Below the pieces are notes generated by a model. The model did not search any database, was not told the DNA's origin, and worked only from the letters and a program-made list of their open reading frames with translations. Both the position numbers and the translations under genes were made by a program. Positions 12,161-23,294 of a DNA stretch of 64,000 bases are shown here, piece after piece; position 1 is the stretch's first letter; every line of letters starts with the position of its first letter. Source of the DNA: Phyto melanocephala. Its lineage: Eukaryota > Arthropoda > Insecta > Diptera > Rhinophoridae. The DNA lies in assembly GCA_941918925.1 (NCBI GenBank), contig OW799237.1:71169626-71233625 (forward strand), read 5' to 3'.

Positions 12161-13088
12161 TTATCCACAATAAATTATGTGTCAAGGCGTTAGAAATATT
12201 TATGTAATTTTAAAAATTGTTGTAGAAGAGAAGATTGCAGAGTTGTAAAGACCACACCCACTTGTTATTAACTTTTAAAACAATCAATTTGTGAGATTTT
12301 TGTCTCAAAAAATTGATTATAAATCTAAACATTATTAACAGTTCGAATAAATGCGTTTTGATTCTAATTAATAACTTGGTCAAAAGTGTATTTATCACGC
12401 ATAATTTACTAGATAATAGGCACGAAACTGACTAAGAGAAGTACGAGGAAAAATATGTAAATACTAAAATTATGCAGTATTTTTTGAAAATGGCGGTAAA
12501 TGTCAGTCCTACTTTAATTTTTCGTTGGCAATAAGAAACAACTGCTTAAGTCGACGTAAGCTAAAATTTTTATAATAACACCGTTATAATCCGGCAATTA
12601 AAAACTAAACTCAGGCGAATTTCCAACTATTCAACTATTTTGCATAACTTAACACGAAGTTATAGTATAAAAACTTATAGCCTATATATATTTCCAAAAA
12701 GCAATATCATTTGGAATACTAATTTTTTGTACTTATACTTTAACTAAATGTACTTAATAATACAACAGAATGTGTTGTGTGCATAACAAATTGAGCTTAA
12801 TAATAACAAGGTGCATAACAATAAGTAGAATAATAAATTAACTACCCTATAAGTTTAATATAATTAGCTAATTCATAAGGTTTCCTAAGTATCGTGTTGT
12901 CATAATGTCATAATTTTTTTTAAATTATGTAAATGTCTTTAAAATTTACAATAAAACATCCTTTTTAATCATTTAAAAATTTCTTTGACTCTAAGATCAT
13001 ACGGCACTAAGGATACCTTGTGAATTATTTAATTGTGTTACACTTGTATAGTTGTGTTATACAAGTGTTACTTTTTTGGCAATCTATA
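12161..13088. other. AT-rich sequence, no gene seen
   Basis: Nothing beyond low-complexity AT and chance short open frames. Confidence 0.45.
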
Positions 13089-13909
13089 TCTATATATATA
13101 AAAGTGAAACTCTGTGTGTCTGTGTGTGTTAGCTATAGACTCCGAAACTGTAAAACCGATCGGACTCAAACTTTGGCAAGTTGTTATACACATTCTAGGG
13201 AGTGTTTATGGGTGGCAAAAAGTGGGCGTTATCATTTTTAGCTACTTGCACTTGACCGATTTTTCTGAAACTTTGCACACATACTGAGCTGTCATGACTA
13301 TACAGTTTCGTGATTAGAAAAGTGGGCAGTGTCACGCCCATAGATAAAGTTATCATTTTCAGCTACTTGCACTAGATCGATTTTTCTGAAACTTTGCACA
13401 CATATTGAGCTGTCATGACTATACAGTTTCGTGATTAGAAAAACGGGCAGTGACACTTCCATAAAAAAAATACAATTCCAAGATTCTCTTGATCGATTTT
13501 CTGAAACTTTGCACATATCTTGAGCTGTCTTGACCATAAAAAAAGTTTTTATTTTCAGCTATTTTCACGCATTCCAATGGTTCCAACCGATTTGTCTTTC
13601 AATTCCAAGCGACTACAGTTTCCAGTTCGCCTTGCCTTCACTATTATCACTAACAATCTCTGCGTGTTGCAGGATTGAATTTGAATATCCATGCTTTTCA
13701 CATGGCCAGCTGTACGTCCCATGCTACAGAGCGGGAAAACTAAAAAATTTGTTAATTTTTACAGCAAATAAAAAAAAACCAAAAATATTGTATACCCACT
13801 TGCATTACAATAAAAATCAATAAAATATTATTTTTAATATATTCAATTAAAATTCAGAATGCATTTTTATTCATTAAGGGGCGTACCAACTCGCGCCGGG
13901 CTTAGCTAG
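13089..13909 (+). mobile_element. non-autonomous Helitron, family 1, copy a
   Basis: It begins TCTATATATATAAAAGTGAAAC and ends CGCGCCGGGCTTAGCTAG followed by T, giving the Helitron 5'-TC and 3'-CTAG termini with a GC-rich 3' hairpin and an A/T insertion context. The interior has a TG-rich microsatellite and three to four degenerate copies of a ~115-bp unit containing GATTTTTCTGAAACTTTGCACACATA. There is no Rep/helicase. About 13545-13740 is replaced by unrelated, more coding-like sequence. Confidence 0.7.
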
Positions 13910-14877
13910 TATTTACGTTAAGTAAATAAACCAACGTTTAAAAAAGGTGTAAATGTAACAATATACTATATTGAAATTTAAGTTATAAAAGTTAATTTAT
14001 TGAAACACACTTAAATATAGTGAACTCGGGATGATGTGAACTAATTAAAACCAAGCGAGTTCACTTCCGTAGAGTATATTGTTTATTATTTTTGTAAAGT
14101 TATTGGTTTCTTTTGCTGTTTCCTTTGTTTAATCACCTTTAAAACACTCAGTTCTTTTAACTTTATGATCACATTGAAATCTTGTTGATCAACCATTTCA
14201 CTTTCACTCCGTTCTAAGGAGGCCTTTGTGGCACCTCCATATATGTAGGATATCTCATCCTCCATTTCACTCTAGCTACAGTCTCTTTTATCCCCACCTT
14301 TGGCGTTTTCTTTTAGCATAAGAGTGCTCATCGGGATATTCTTGTCTTTTATATTCAAAAAACATTTTTGGTATAATTTATGCATTTTCTATTTTTGGGT
14401 ACTCGGAAGCTCGCGCAGTCCGATAAACGCATTTTTATTTTTCATTCCACATATTGTAGAACATTTTTACCCCTATTTTATGTGCTGCAGTAGTAACATT
14501 TGCTCCTTTATATTAAAGACTTTTGTTTTTTTGTATTGATATTATATGTAAGCACTAAGTGAAACGTGAAATTTTAGTTGACAGCTTAAGACAATTTAAA
14601 AGCATACACATGGGAAAACCCCTAAATTGATGTTAAGTTGAATCAGAATATAACCACTACCCTATTGTTGTAGAGCCTTTGCACTAATTTCTTATTTTAG
14701 AGTAACCAAAAAAATTTTTCATATTTTGGGGCCTTCATATATCACTGTTTTACAATAGTTTATTTTATATTTCACTATTATTTGATTTCAACCTAACATT
14801 CACTTATTTACATACATATGTTTAAGTATAACTATCTACTACTTGCTGCAGTTTTTTATTTTTATACTGTGATACCA
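13910..14877. other. AT-rich sequence, no gene seen
   Basis: A short open frame at 14300-14539 has no recognisable motif and no flanking gene signals. Nothing else is supported. Confidence 0.4.
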
Positions 14878-15638
14878 GTACCCTTGTTCTGTAACTTTAG
14901 TGAGAACTTCTAGCATCGAAAAGTCATGAAACAAATTATCCCATCGTTTCTCAAAGTGTGAGAATAAAGTGTATCTGTTACTCATGACGAAAAATATCAA
15001 TTATGATAACGTTGTTACGTTAGAGCTATCAAAAATGGTTACTTAATTATAAGAAGAAGAAAAGAAAAAATTAACTTAAACAGTGCGGAACTATTAATAC
15101 ATATAAAATTTAGAAAATAAAAGTGTTTAAAAAAGTGTTCCTCCAAACTGTCCTCTGGCAAATTCTAAATTTTTTAATATAAAGTCAACTAATTTTTCTT
15201 TTTGTTGCTTTAAAACCCGCATATTTTTCTAAACTATAACAAATTTATGATATTAATATTCATACATACATACATACATATGTATGTATGTATTTACAAT
15301 AAAAAAATATTAAAACTTTACCTTTTCCATGTCTTTGTTACTCATTTTCTACATTTTATATTTTTTGGCTTAAAGTTTTTGTAATCTCGCGGTCTTTTTG
15401 TTTGTGACTTATTTTGACAGTTCAAAGTGAGAAATTCTCGCCTGAAAAGTTTACAGAAACACTTTTTTTATGGCTTACGAGTATTATTCTTACGTGACAG
15501 GTATTTCTCACATGAATAGTTACAGAAACAGTACAGTGAGAAAAAACAGCTGTTTGTCTCGATTTATTTTATTTCTGTACCAATTTACATGTTTCAAGTG
15601 AAAAGTTTCTCGTAGCGAGAGTTACAGAACATGGGCAC
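14878..15638. repeat. TIR-bounded element (~760 bp)
   Basis: The left end GTACCCTTGTTCTGTAACT is matched in reverse complement by the right end GTGCCCATGTTCTGTAACT. The interior includes a TACATACATACATATGTATGTATG self-complementary microsatellite (15262-15292) and no coding region. The target duplication is not clear. Confidence 0.5.
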
Positions 15639-16249
15639 AGATCGGGAATTTTCCAAACAATGTAAAAACTATAAAAAATTATTATTTTGAATAATTATGT
15701 TCACAGTGTGAAATGTTCATAATTTCAAGGTTGCCAAAGTTTTGAAAAAAAATCTAATTTAGAAATTAGACTTAAGTAAATTATACAAATGTAAATAGGA
15801 ATTGAAATGTAAATTAAATTAATGAAAACTTAAGTAATAAAATTAAAATTCAATAAAACCAATTCTGTAACAAAATATTACATTTCTATAAACGGTTGCT
15901 GTTATCCGTTTGAGGCGTATGAAAACTGATATCTTGTTTTGAAAGATTTTATAGATCAAATGTTATTATTTCATCCCGTTTTTATTCACTGGGTTTTTAA
16001 GACAAAACAATTAAACAAAACTATTATCTAAAAGATTTCAAATTACGCACTACAACAAATATAATTAAAAAAAAAATTGCCTCGAAGTGGTATAAATAGC
16101 TTGATTGACATATTAGAGAAATTGAGCCATAAAAACATATTAACTATTCTAGAATCAAACGCTAAACTTCTGCACCCTCTCGTGAGAAAATACAATATAA
16201 ACACATACATATGTTTTATCATTTCAATTTCAATGTAGAATTTAAATTT
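15639..16249. other. AT-rich sequence, no gene seen
   Basis: No feature recognised. Confidence 0.4.
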
Positions 16250-16982
16250 TTATACCCTTCACCTGTGGTGCACAAGGGTATATATAGCTTTGTCATTCCG
16301 TTTGTAATTTCTACAATTTTCATTTCCGTCCCCATAAAGTATATATTTTCTGAAAGCTTATGAATAGAGGAGTCGATTAAGCCCTGACCGTCTGTCCGTC
16401 TGCCCGTCTGTCCGTGTGTTGGTTGAAATCAACTTTTAGAAGCAACTATATGTTCCTCAGATCTGTATATGGTATCAATCTCTTGGAAATATCCAGGAAT
16501 GAATTGCTATTGAAATTCAGCACAATCGCCCCATAACTTTCTGAGATATGAGCAAAAAACCACGACCACCTCGTTTTTTTTCACAATTACAACAACAACA
16601 TACATACATAGATACATGTAAAAAACATACCAAACAAAAAAAATTACAAAAAAAAAAAATATTAAAAATAAGAAAAAAATAACTAAAAAAAACTACAAAA
16701 AAAAAATTTAAAAAAATTTTTTTAAAATTTTTCTAAAAAAATTTTTTAAAAAAATTTAAAAAAAATATAAAAAAAATAATAAAATATAAATAATATATTA
16801 AATAAAATAAAATAAAATTTTTTTGGCTCAGCTGGGATTCGATGCCACATTTATTCTAACGTGTACGAATGCACGTATTTTATATGGGATGAATGGTGAT
16901 ACAAACAATTGTTATTGCATGACTACACGTTGTGAAGGGTATATAAGATTCGGCACGGCCGAATATAGCACTGTTACTTGTT
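16250..16982 (+). mobile_element. DINE-1/Helentron-like element, family A, copy 1
   Basis: It starts TTATACCCTTCACC...GGGTATATATAG. It continues through CCCCATAAAGTATATATTTTCTGA and a CTGTCCGTCTG repeat block, GAGATATGAGCAAAAA, an A-rich low-complexity tract and GGCTCAGCTGGGATTCGATGCC. It ends in the palindromic stem TTCGGCACGGCCGAA followed by TATAGCACTGTTACTTGTT. A 3' stem shortly before the end and lack of TIRs fit Helitron-derived DINE-1 elements. The family assignment is from layout, not from a search. Confidence 0.6.
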
Positions 16983-17530
16983 TATTATCATATTTTGCGC
17001 ATCTGGAAGATTGAAAATCGATTGATCGAAAATAGATCATGCAGGTGTTTGAAGTATGTTTTTTTTGCATTATGTGATCATTATAGATGATTAAGCAAAC
17101 ACTGCTTGTTATGCAGCTTTTTTCCTAAGAAAGACATTTAAAAAAATAAACAAAAAAATGCGATATAATTTAAAAAAAAAAATAATAAAAATATAAATAA
17201 TAAATATAATATAAAAAATAAAAAAAATATTTAAAAAATAATTTTTTTTTTTTTAAATAATAAAAAAAAAAAACATTTAAAAAACAACAACAAAAATTAA
17301 ATGAGATATAAAAAAAATAAAAAAATAACAAAAATATCAATAATAAATATAAAATAAAAAATAAAAAAAATATTAAAAAAAAATAAAAAAAATTTTTTTT
17401 TAAAAATAATAAAAAAAACATTTCAAATAACAACAACAAAAAATTAAATGAGATATAAAAAAAAATTTTTTAAAAATTTAAAAAAAGATAAAAAAATAAC
17501 AAAAATATAAATATATATATAATATAAAAT

Positions 17531-18290
17531 AAACAAGTAAAAGCGCTATATTCGGCCGTGCCGAATCTTATATACCCTTCACAACGTGTAGTCATGCAAT
17601 AACAGTAAATTCACGTATGTATGTTAAAAAAAAAACAAAAAAAAAAAAAATAAAAAAAAAATTTAAAAAAAAAAAATTATTATATACATATATAATATAT
17701 ATAAAACAAAAAAAAAATAAAAAAAAAATTAAAAAAAAAAAAATAAAAAAAAATAATAATAAAAATATATATAATATATTAAATAAAAAATAAAAAAAAA
17801 ATTAAAAAAAAAAATTTTAAAAAAATTTAAAAAAAAATTTTTTTGCCTCAGCTGGGATTCGATGCCACGTTTTCTCTAACCAGTATACACGTTTGTATGT
17901 ATGTATGTTGTTGTTGTAATGTTGTTTTTATGAAAAGAAAATCGAGGTGGTCGTGGGTTTTTGCTCATATCTCAGTTGTTTATGTACCGATGTTTCTGAT
18001 TTTCAATACCGATCTACTCCCGAATATTTCTGATATTTTAATACCTTACCCGGGTCCAACCTATGTCGGGGGGCTTCAAAAAGTTGATTTCAACATACAC
18101 ACGGACAGACGGTCAGACGGACAGACGGACATACGGACAGACGGACAGACGGTCAGGGCTTAATCGACTCCTCTATTCATAAGCTTTCAGAAAATATATA
18201 CTTTATGGGGTCGGAAATGAAAATTGTAGAAGTTTCACACGGAATGACAAACCTATATATACCCTTTTTCACTGTGTGAAGGGTATAAAA
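17531..18290 (-). mobile_element. DINE-like family A, copy 2
   Basis: Reverse-oriented full-length copy: AACAAGTAAAAGCGCTATATTCGGCCGTGCCGAA at its 3' end (plus-strand left) and GGGTATAAAA at its 5' end. It is nearly identical, in opposite orientation, to the copy at 43726-44505, including a spurious conserved open frame running through the tRNA-like motif. The A-rich block at 17620-17840 is low complexity. Confidence 0.65.
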
Positions 18291-18720
18291 ATAAAATAAA
18301 TTTTTTTTTGGGCTCAGATGGGGTTCGATGTCACATGTACTCTAAGCAGTATACCACGTTTGTATATATGTATGTATGTATGTTGTTGTTGTTGTATGTT
18401 GATTTTGCGTTAAAAAAACGAGGTGGCCGTGGGTTTTTGCTAATATCTCAGTTGTTTATGTACCGATATTTCTAATTTTCAATACCGATCTACTGCCGAA
18501 TATTTCTGATATTTTAATACCTCACGACAGTGATGTCGAGGGGCTTCAAAAAGTTGATTTCAACATACACACGGACAGACGGTTAGACGGACAGACTGAC
18601 AGAGCTTATTCGACTCCCCTATTCATAAGCTTTCAGAAAATATATACTTTATGGGGTCGGAAATGAAAATTTATAGAAAGTACAAACGGAATGACAAACC
18701 TATATATACCCTTTTTTCCT
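18291..18720 (-). mobile_element. DINE-like family A, partial copy 3
   Basis: Begins at GGCTCAGATGGGGTTCGATG and runs to TATATATACCCTTTTTTCC. It lacks the stem end, so it is truncated at its 3' side and lies in tandem with copy 2. Confidence 0.6.
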
Positions 18721-19235
18721 GAACTTAAGCCAGAATAAACTTGATTTATAATAAACTTCCTAAAACTTACAAACGAAAATCTAGACAACCGAATTATCTA
18801 TATTAATATCAAATAAAAGAACCTGACAAGCACAATACAGAACACCAAAATAAATTAAAATCCATGGTGGTCGCCACTACAAAATGGCGTACAATATATT
18901 CATATATGGCACAAATCAAGTAATTAAAAATCTACCCTATTAAGCCCCTTCAATATTGGTATCAAATTAAAGGGCTTGACCGATAAAATACTGTAAGCTA
19001 TGACAAAATTTAAATCTAAGATGGCGTTGAAATGGCTGATAGCTTTTAATATTGACTTAATCAATATGGCTATCAAATGAAAGGGCTTCACCAGTAGAAT
19101 GCAGTTATTTATTTAAAAATTCAAACTTAAAGACGGCGTCGGAAACAATAAAGCCAAATGGTGAATACTATTGTACCTACATAAACTAATATTTTTTCGA
19201 ACTTTTTATTGAAATCATTTATTCTGGCTTAACTT
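18721..19235. repeat. TIR element with internal ~120-bp repeats
   Basis: GAACTTAAGCCAGAATAAA at the left is inverted as TTTATTCTGGCTTAACTTC at the right. The interior repeats a unit with the order: TATGGC(T/A)..., TCAAATTAAAGGGCTTGACC, GTAGAAT/ATAAAATAC, TTCAAATCTAAGATGGCGT. A separate direct repeat ATAATAAACTTCCTAAA lies just inside the left and just outside the right end. Confidence 0.5.
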
Positions 19236-19261
19236 CATTAAGTTTATAATAAACTTCCTAA

Positions 19262-19325
19262 ATACATGCATTTTCGAAATCAGCTACGATTTTATTATCA
19301 CCACTGTTTATCGGTACAGTCATAT
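19262..19325 (-). repeat. dispersed repeat core
   Basis: Reverse-complement copy of the core GCTGATGATGAAATCGTAGC...TTTCGAAAATGCAT found at 140-205 and twice near 63400-63915. Confidence 0.6.
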
Positions 19326-19573
19326 AAAATTTGAAACTACTATTTATGTTACACTTTAATGAAATTGGAAAATGGACATTGCATTGTTTCTCAATTTTCT
19401 ATCTGTCTCTGTAATCAAATTATATGTTTCTCATATTCTAAATACATTTTTGTTTTGCTTTCTGTATTAAAAAATTATATTGTTGAAATTACCAAAAGTA
19501 ATTTGATACTACGTAATTATTAAAGTATTTTTTCGAAATAATAAATAAAGTTATATAATTTTCTTAGAGAATT

Positions 19574-20356
19574 TTAACCAAAATAGGTTTGTATGTAGTT
19601 ATTTCTTACCTCATCAGCATCAGTTTTCTTAATTACTGCTTCTGTCTTAGGTTCCTCAGTCGTTTGAGCCTTCTCAGCCCATTGTTTTAAATAATCGACA
19701 ATAGCTTGATGGCCAAAATTCTCCGCCTCATCGACTGGCATATTGCCCCAGCGATCCTTAGGGTTATGAGGCACATGGCACTGCTCCAACAGGAACTTTA
19801 CACAATCCAAATGGCCTTCCGAAGCGGCTAAATGCAAAGCGGTACGACCGTCATAATCGGCCAATGTTATATCCATACCGGATAGACGATGTCTTCGCAG
19901 TGCGGTCACATCACCACTTGCTGCCGAAAATAACAAATTGACTATAGACAAACCCTTAGTTTCGTAACGATGTTTTCGAGGATCCTTTTTGTTAGAAGCA
20001 TGTTTTAAATTATCGTAACGATGGAAATTAAAAACATTAATTAATTCCTCACAGAATTGCACACCACGAACAGTATTGCCGAGTTGATCGAGTGGTGGAG
20101 ACCAGGCAAAAATACCCATAACATTGGGTATAACCAACATCATGCCACCGCTTACACCGGACTTAGCGGGCAAACCGACCTTAAAGGCAAATTGACCGGA
20201 ATAATCGTAGGTGCCACAAGAGTGCATAATAGAAAGGACATCGCGAACAACTTCAGGTCGGAATACTTTCTCCTCGGTGGTGGGGCAAATGCCACCGTTG
20301 GCCAAAGTGGCTGCTATAACGGACATTGCTTCACACGTTGTCTCCATGGAGCAGCA
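19574..20356 (-). CDS. GLS: glutaminase, 3' exon (end of catalytic domain plus ankyrin repeats)
   Basis: Glutaminase hydrolyses glutamine to glutamate and ammonia, usually in mitochondria. This exon starts after a TTTTCAG acceptor at 20356 and reads CCSMETTCEAMSVIAATLANGG. It then gives the active-site segment CGTYDYSGQFAFKVGLPAKSG and SGGMMLVIPNVMG. These hold residues equivalent to the catalytic Tyr and the SGV gating region of human kidney glutaminase. The ankyrin part follows (YDGRTALHLAASEGHLDCVKF, then KDRWGNMPVDEAENFGH). The open frame ends at a TAA at 19574, but a strong donor (GAG|GTAAGA) at 19610 suggests that at least one isoform splices to a further exon. No polyadenylation signal follows the TAA closely. 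Length and order fit animal GLS, and no disruption is visible in this exon. Confidence 0.9.
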   Translation of the reverse strand, partial: CCSMETTCEAMSVIAATLANGGICPTTEEKVFRPEVVRDVLSIMHSCGTYDYSGQFAFKVGLPAKSGVSGGMMLVIPNVMGIFAWSPPLDQLGNTVRGVQFCEELINVFNFHRYDNLKHASNKKDPRKHRYETKGLSIVNLLFSAASGDVTALRRHRLSGMDITLADYDGRTALHLAASEGHLDCVKFLLEQCHVPHNPKDRWGNMPVDEAENFGHQAIVDYLKQWAEKAQTTEEPKTEAVIKKTDADEVRNNYIQTYFG

Positions 20357-20532
20357 CTGAAAAGTGGGAATTGGAAATTTTTATATAAATAAAGTTTTAT
20401 GAACTCAGGAATACAATTAATAATATAAGCTTCGATTCCAAATCAGTTCTATGTACGACATAAGAGAAGTAATTGAAAACCACTTCTACATAGTTATTAA
20501 CTTTAAAATTTAATATTTCGAATGTTTCTTAC

Positions 20533-20813
20533 CTGAAAATAAAAGTCCATACACTCCTTAAGGTTTGTGCGTTTTGGATAGCATTTATTTTCGCGCATAT
20601 AGAAGCCCAAAGCATAGTTACGATCGGCAGCTTCACGCTCCGACAAGAACACAGCATTATTAAAGCTAATATTGTCACCACCGGACAAGCGTTTAAACCA
20701 AGACATAACATAATCAAATTTCTCAGCTTGAGTCATTTCGGGTTTTATCAAAGCATGAATCAAAGAGCATGTCAAAATGGCACCAGCATTAATCATGGGA
20801 TTGTGGGGTTTAT
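20533..20813 (-). CDS. GLS: glutaminase, internal exon
   Basis: The exon is bounded by a TTTCTGTTTTTCAG acceptor and a CAG|GTAAGA donor. It encodes NKPHNPMINAGAILTCSL and FDYVMSWFKRLSGGDNISF. It continues into SEREAADRNYALGFYM and LKECMDFYFQ. The Asn of INAGAI, the Glu and Asn of SEREAADRN and the Tyr of DFYFQ correspond to conserved substrate-binding and catalytic positions of the glutaminase (beta-lactamase-like) fold. It enters in phase 1 from the upstream exon and leaves in phase 0 to the next, consistent with both neighbours. The reading frame is intact. Confidence 0.9.
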
Positions 20814-20880
20814 CTGAAAAACAGAAACAATTTTAACTTGAATTAAATTTTATATAATTGTATGTTATTGTATAACTTAC

Positions 20881-20996
20881 TGTTATAATCTTAAACCAAT
20901 TCATTGAAATTACGACCACTTGGCTCTTGACCCACGTACGAATGTACCACTTTGGCTCCTAGCTTCTCCAAGGCAATGGCATAAGTCAGTGGTTTG
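20881..20996 (-). CDS. GLS: glutaminase, exon with in-frame TAA
   Basis: This exon reads SKPLTYAIALEKLGAKVVHS, then YVGQEPSGRNFNELV, a stop, and DYN. It splices with a good donor (A|GTAAGTT) to the NKPHNP exon. The lysine of SKPL is the partner of the catalytic serine (S-x-x-K), which would come from the preceding exon. The TAA at 20891-20893 sits where family members have a leucine codon (LVLDYN), so a single TTA-to-TAA change explains it. Everything else is conserved, as expected of a functional exon. It could be a sequencing or assembly error, a segregating null allele, a recently dead copy, or a recoded codon. The upstream catalytic exons were not found in the window. Confidence 0.8.
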
Positions 20997-21074
20997 CTGT
21001 TATTATTTTTATTATTTATTTTTTTGTAAAGAATATAAAATAAAATTTGTTCGCAATTAGTAAAATGAACACAC

Positions 21075-21294
21075 CTCTCAACGGCTCTTCAAAGATTTTC
21101 AATTCTCAATCGAAATTCAAATTCTCAAAATTAATACAACAACAAAAAAATCAGATGACAGTTTCATGGTACTGGTGCTGTAAAGTTTTTCTGTTTTTTG
21201 AAAAGCAGTGACTGAGCAAAGCAATACAAATTAAAGCTCTTGATTTCTAGCTTTTATACGCTCTCGATCACTCACTTTCTCTCCCACTCTCTAA
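21075..21294 (-). promoter_or_regulatory. possible alternative GLS promoter and non-coding first exon
   Basis: On the minus strand a GAGA-rich block (21261-21294) precedes a TATAAAAG box (21251-21258). About 180 bp downstream a donor-like GAGAG|GTGTGT at 21075 faces the acceptor AACAG at 20997, giving a 78-nt intron into the GLS exon. The exon so defined has a TGA in frame shortly before the junction and lacks the catalytic serine, so it would be untranslated. TCAGTC, a good initiator, lies 45 nt from the TATA box, which is too far. This is an inference from motifs only. Confidence 0.3.
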
Positions 21295-21475
21295 TAGGGG
21301 CCAAACTGTAATTATTACGAATAATGAACGCAATAAAGAGATGCATATGTACATAAACATAAAAAGGGTAAGATAATGAAGAAGATCTGTTCTTCCAAAA
21401 CCAATAGAGCAGAAAAAATATCTAGATATTTTTATTTTTCTGGGACCCTCTTTTAAACATTAAATAATTAAATAA

Positions 21476-22219
21476 TTATACCCTTCACACAGTGAAATTT
21501 CTACAATTTTCATTTCCGACCCCATAAAGTATATATTTTCTGAAAGCTTATGAAGTCGATTAAGCTCTGTCAGTCTGTCCGTGTGTATGTTGAAATCAAC
21601 TTTTTGAATCGCTTGGACCCGGGTGAGGTATTAAAACATCAGAAATATTCGGGAGTAGATCGGTATTGAAAATCAGAAACATCGGTTCATAAAAAACTGA
21701 GATATGAGCAAAAACCCACGACCACCTCGATTTTTTTTCACAAAAACAACGTTACAACAACAACATACATACATACAAACGTGTATACTGGTTAGAGAAA
21801 ACGTGGCATCAAATCCCAGCTGAGGCAAAAAAAAATTTTTTTTTTTTTTTTTTAATTTTTTTTTTATTTATTTTTTATTTAATATATTATTTATATTTTT
21901 ATTATTTTTTTTATTTTTTTTTTTTTTGTTTTATATTTATTATATATATTTTAATTATTTTTTAAAAAAAAATTTTTTTTAATATTTTTTTAAATTTTTT
22001 TTTTAAATTTTTTTTTTAAATTTTTTTTTTTATTTTTTTTAACATAAATACTTAAATTTATAATTTTTCAATGGGATGTTTTTATATATGTATGTTTTTT
22101 ATATGTATGTACGTATTTCATATGGGGAATGGCGATACAAACTACTGTTATTGCATGACTACACGTTGTGAAGGGTATATAATATTCGGCATGGCCGAAT
22201 ATAGCGCTCTTACTTGTTT
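21476..22219 (+). mobile_element. DINE-like family A, copy 4
   Basis: Full-length layout from TATACCCTTCACACAG to TTCGGCATGGCCGAATATAGCGCTCTTACTTGTT. The short GACCGTCTGTCC block is reduced compared with other copies, and the T-rich tract at 21825-22045 is expanded. Confidence 0.65.
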
Positions 22220-23290
22220 TTATATAATTTTGTTTTTGTTTGCTTTGTTAACAAATGGCGCTCATGATGCAAAAGCTTGGTGATCATATGATATAACTAT
22301 TTTGGTTTGATCATTAACAACGATAATGTGTTAAGTACTTGTTTGTTTATCTTAATAATACAATATGTGTACACACATTTTTTTATTTATATACATACTT
22401 AGCAAATAATTAAACATATGTTTAACTGCAATTTAAGGGGGGATCACAGAAGGACAGAAAACCCTCCCAACCGCAATACCACAAAACTCAGCCAATTAAT
22501 CAGATACATTTTACTGTACAATATGTACGGGTAGTTGCATGGAGTGGTTCTCTTTAGATATACAAATTTATAGTCGGGTAATATAAACATTATTATGGTG
22601 TAAACACATCGGAATACGCATATTGTACATACGAGTATGTAGTTATGGATGTATATCAATATGTACTTATGTATGTATGTATGTATGTATGTATATCATT
22701 TTGTCTACGATTACAACAAATTTAAATGGTATCATTTCAATAATAAAACAGAAAATATATTTTAAATTAAATGACAGCCAGATGAACAAGCAGACAGAGA
22801 GATGGGTAATAAATATGTAAAATTTAAAAGAAAAGAAAAAATTCAAACAAAACATGTGAACTTTATGGAATTTTCGAACAGAATAAAATGCATGAGTGTG
22901 TTTGGCATAATTGAAAATAATTTTACAAATATAAGAGTTAATATCAGTACGAGTTGAACAAATTTGAATCATTCTATAAGAGCGTAAAATATAATCCAAT
23001 CAGCAGATATAAAGATTGGCAAATATTTTAATTAGAAAGTAAATAAACATTTTTCTTTAACTATTTTTTTATTTAAAACTAAATTTTATATGAAATGTGA
23101 AAGCCGAATCGTAAATGTAGGCAATTAACAATTCTGTTTTACATACCTTTAAATGAAAATGTCATATAAGAAATTTAAAAACATATATGTATAAATTATA
23201 GTTTCCCAATATCCCTTTAAATATTCTTTCTTTGCATTGGGGATAACACGTCGTAATTTTTTAATTGGCTTTTTATTTATAACTTGTCTT
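22220..23290. other. AT-rich sequence, no gene seen
   Basis: It contains a (TATG)n microsatellite near 22670-22695. The short open frames on either strand lack motifs and look like chance. Confidence 0.4.
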
Positions 23291-23294
23291 AATA

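Noticed and set aside
13298..13537. Minus-strand open frame with internal repeats (CKVSENRSRES...)
   Set aside because: Produced by the Helitron tandem units; no start context or homologue recognised.
17170..17439. Minus-strand open frame of 89 codons rich in Phe/Leu/Tyr
   Set aside because: Pure A/T low-complexity tract of DINE-like elements; the hydrophobic composition is a by-product of TTT/TTA codons.
17843..18163. Recurrent open frame (FDATFSLTSIHVCMYVCCCC...) found in several places and both orientations
   Set aside because: It tracks the DINE-like repeat, shifts with indels in the A tract and has no protein family character; shared by descent of the repeat, not coding selection.
20057..20392. 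Plus-strand open frame of 111 codons
   Set aside because: Antisense shadow of the glutaminase exon.
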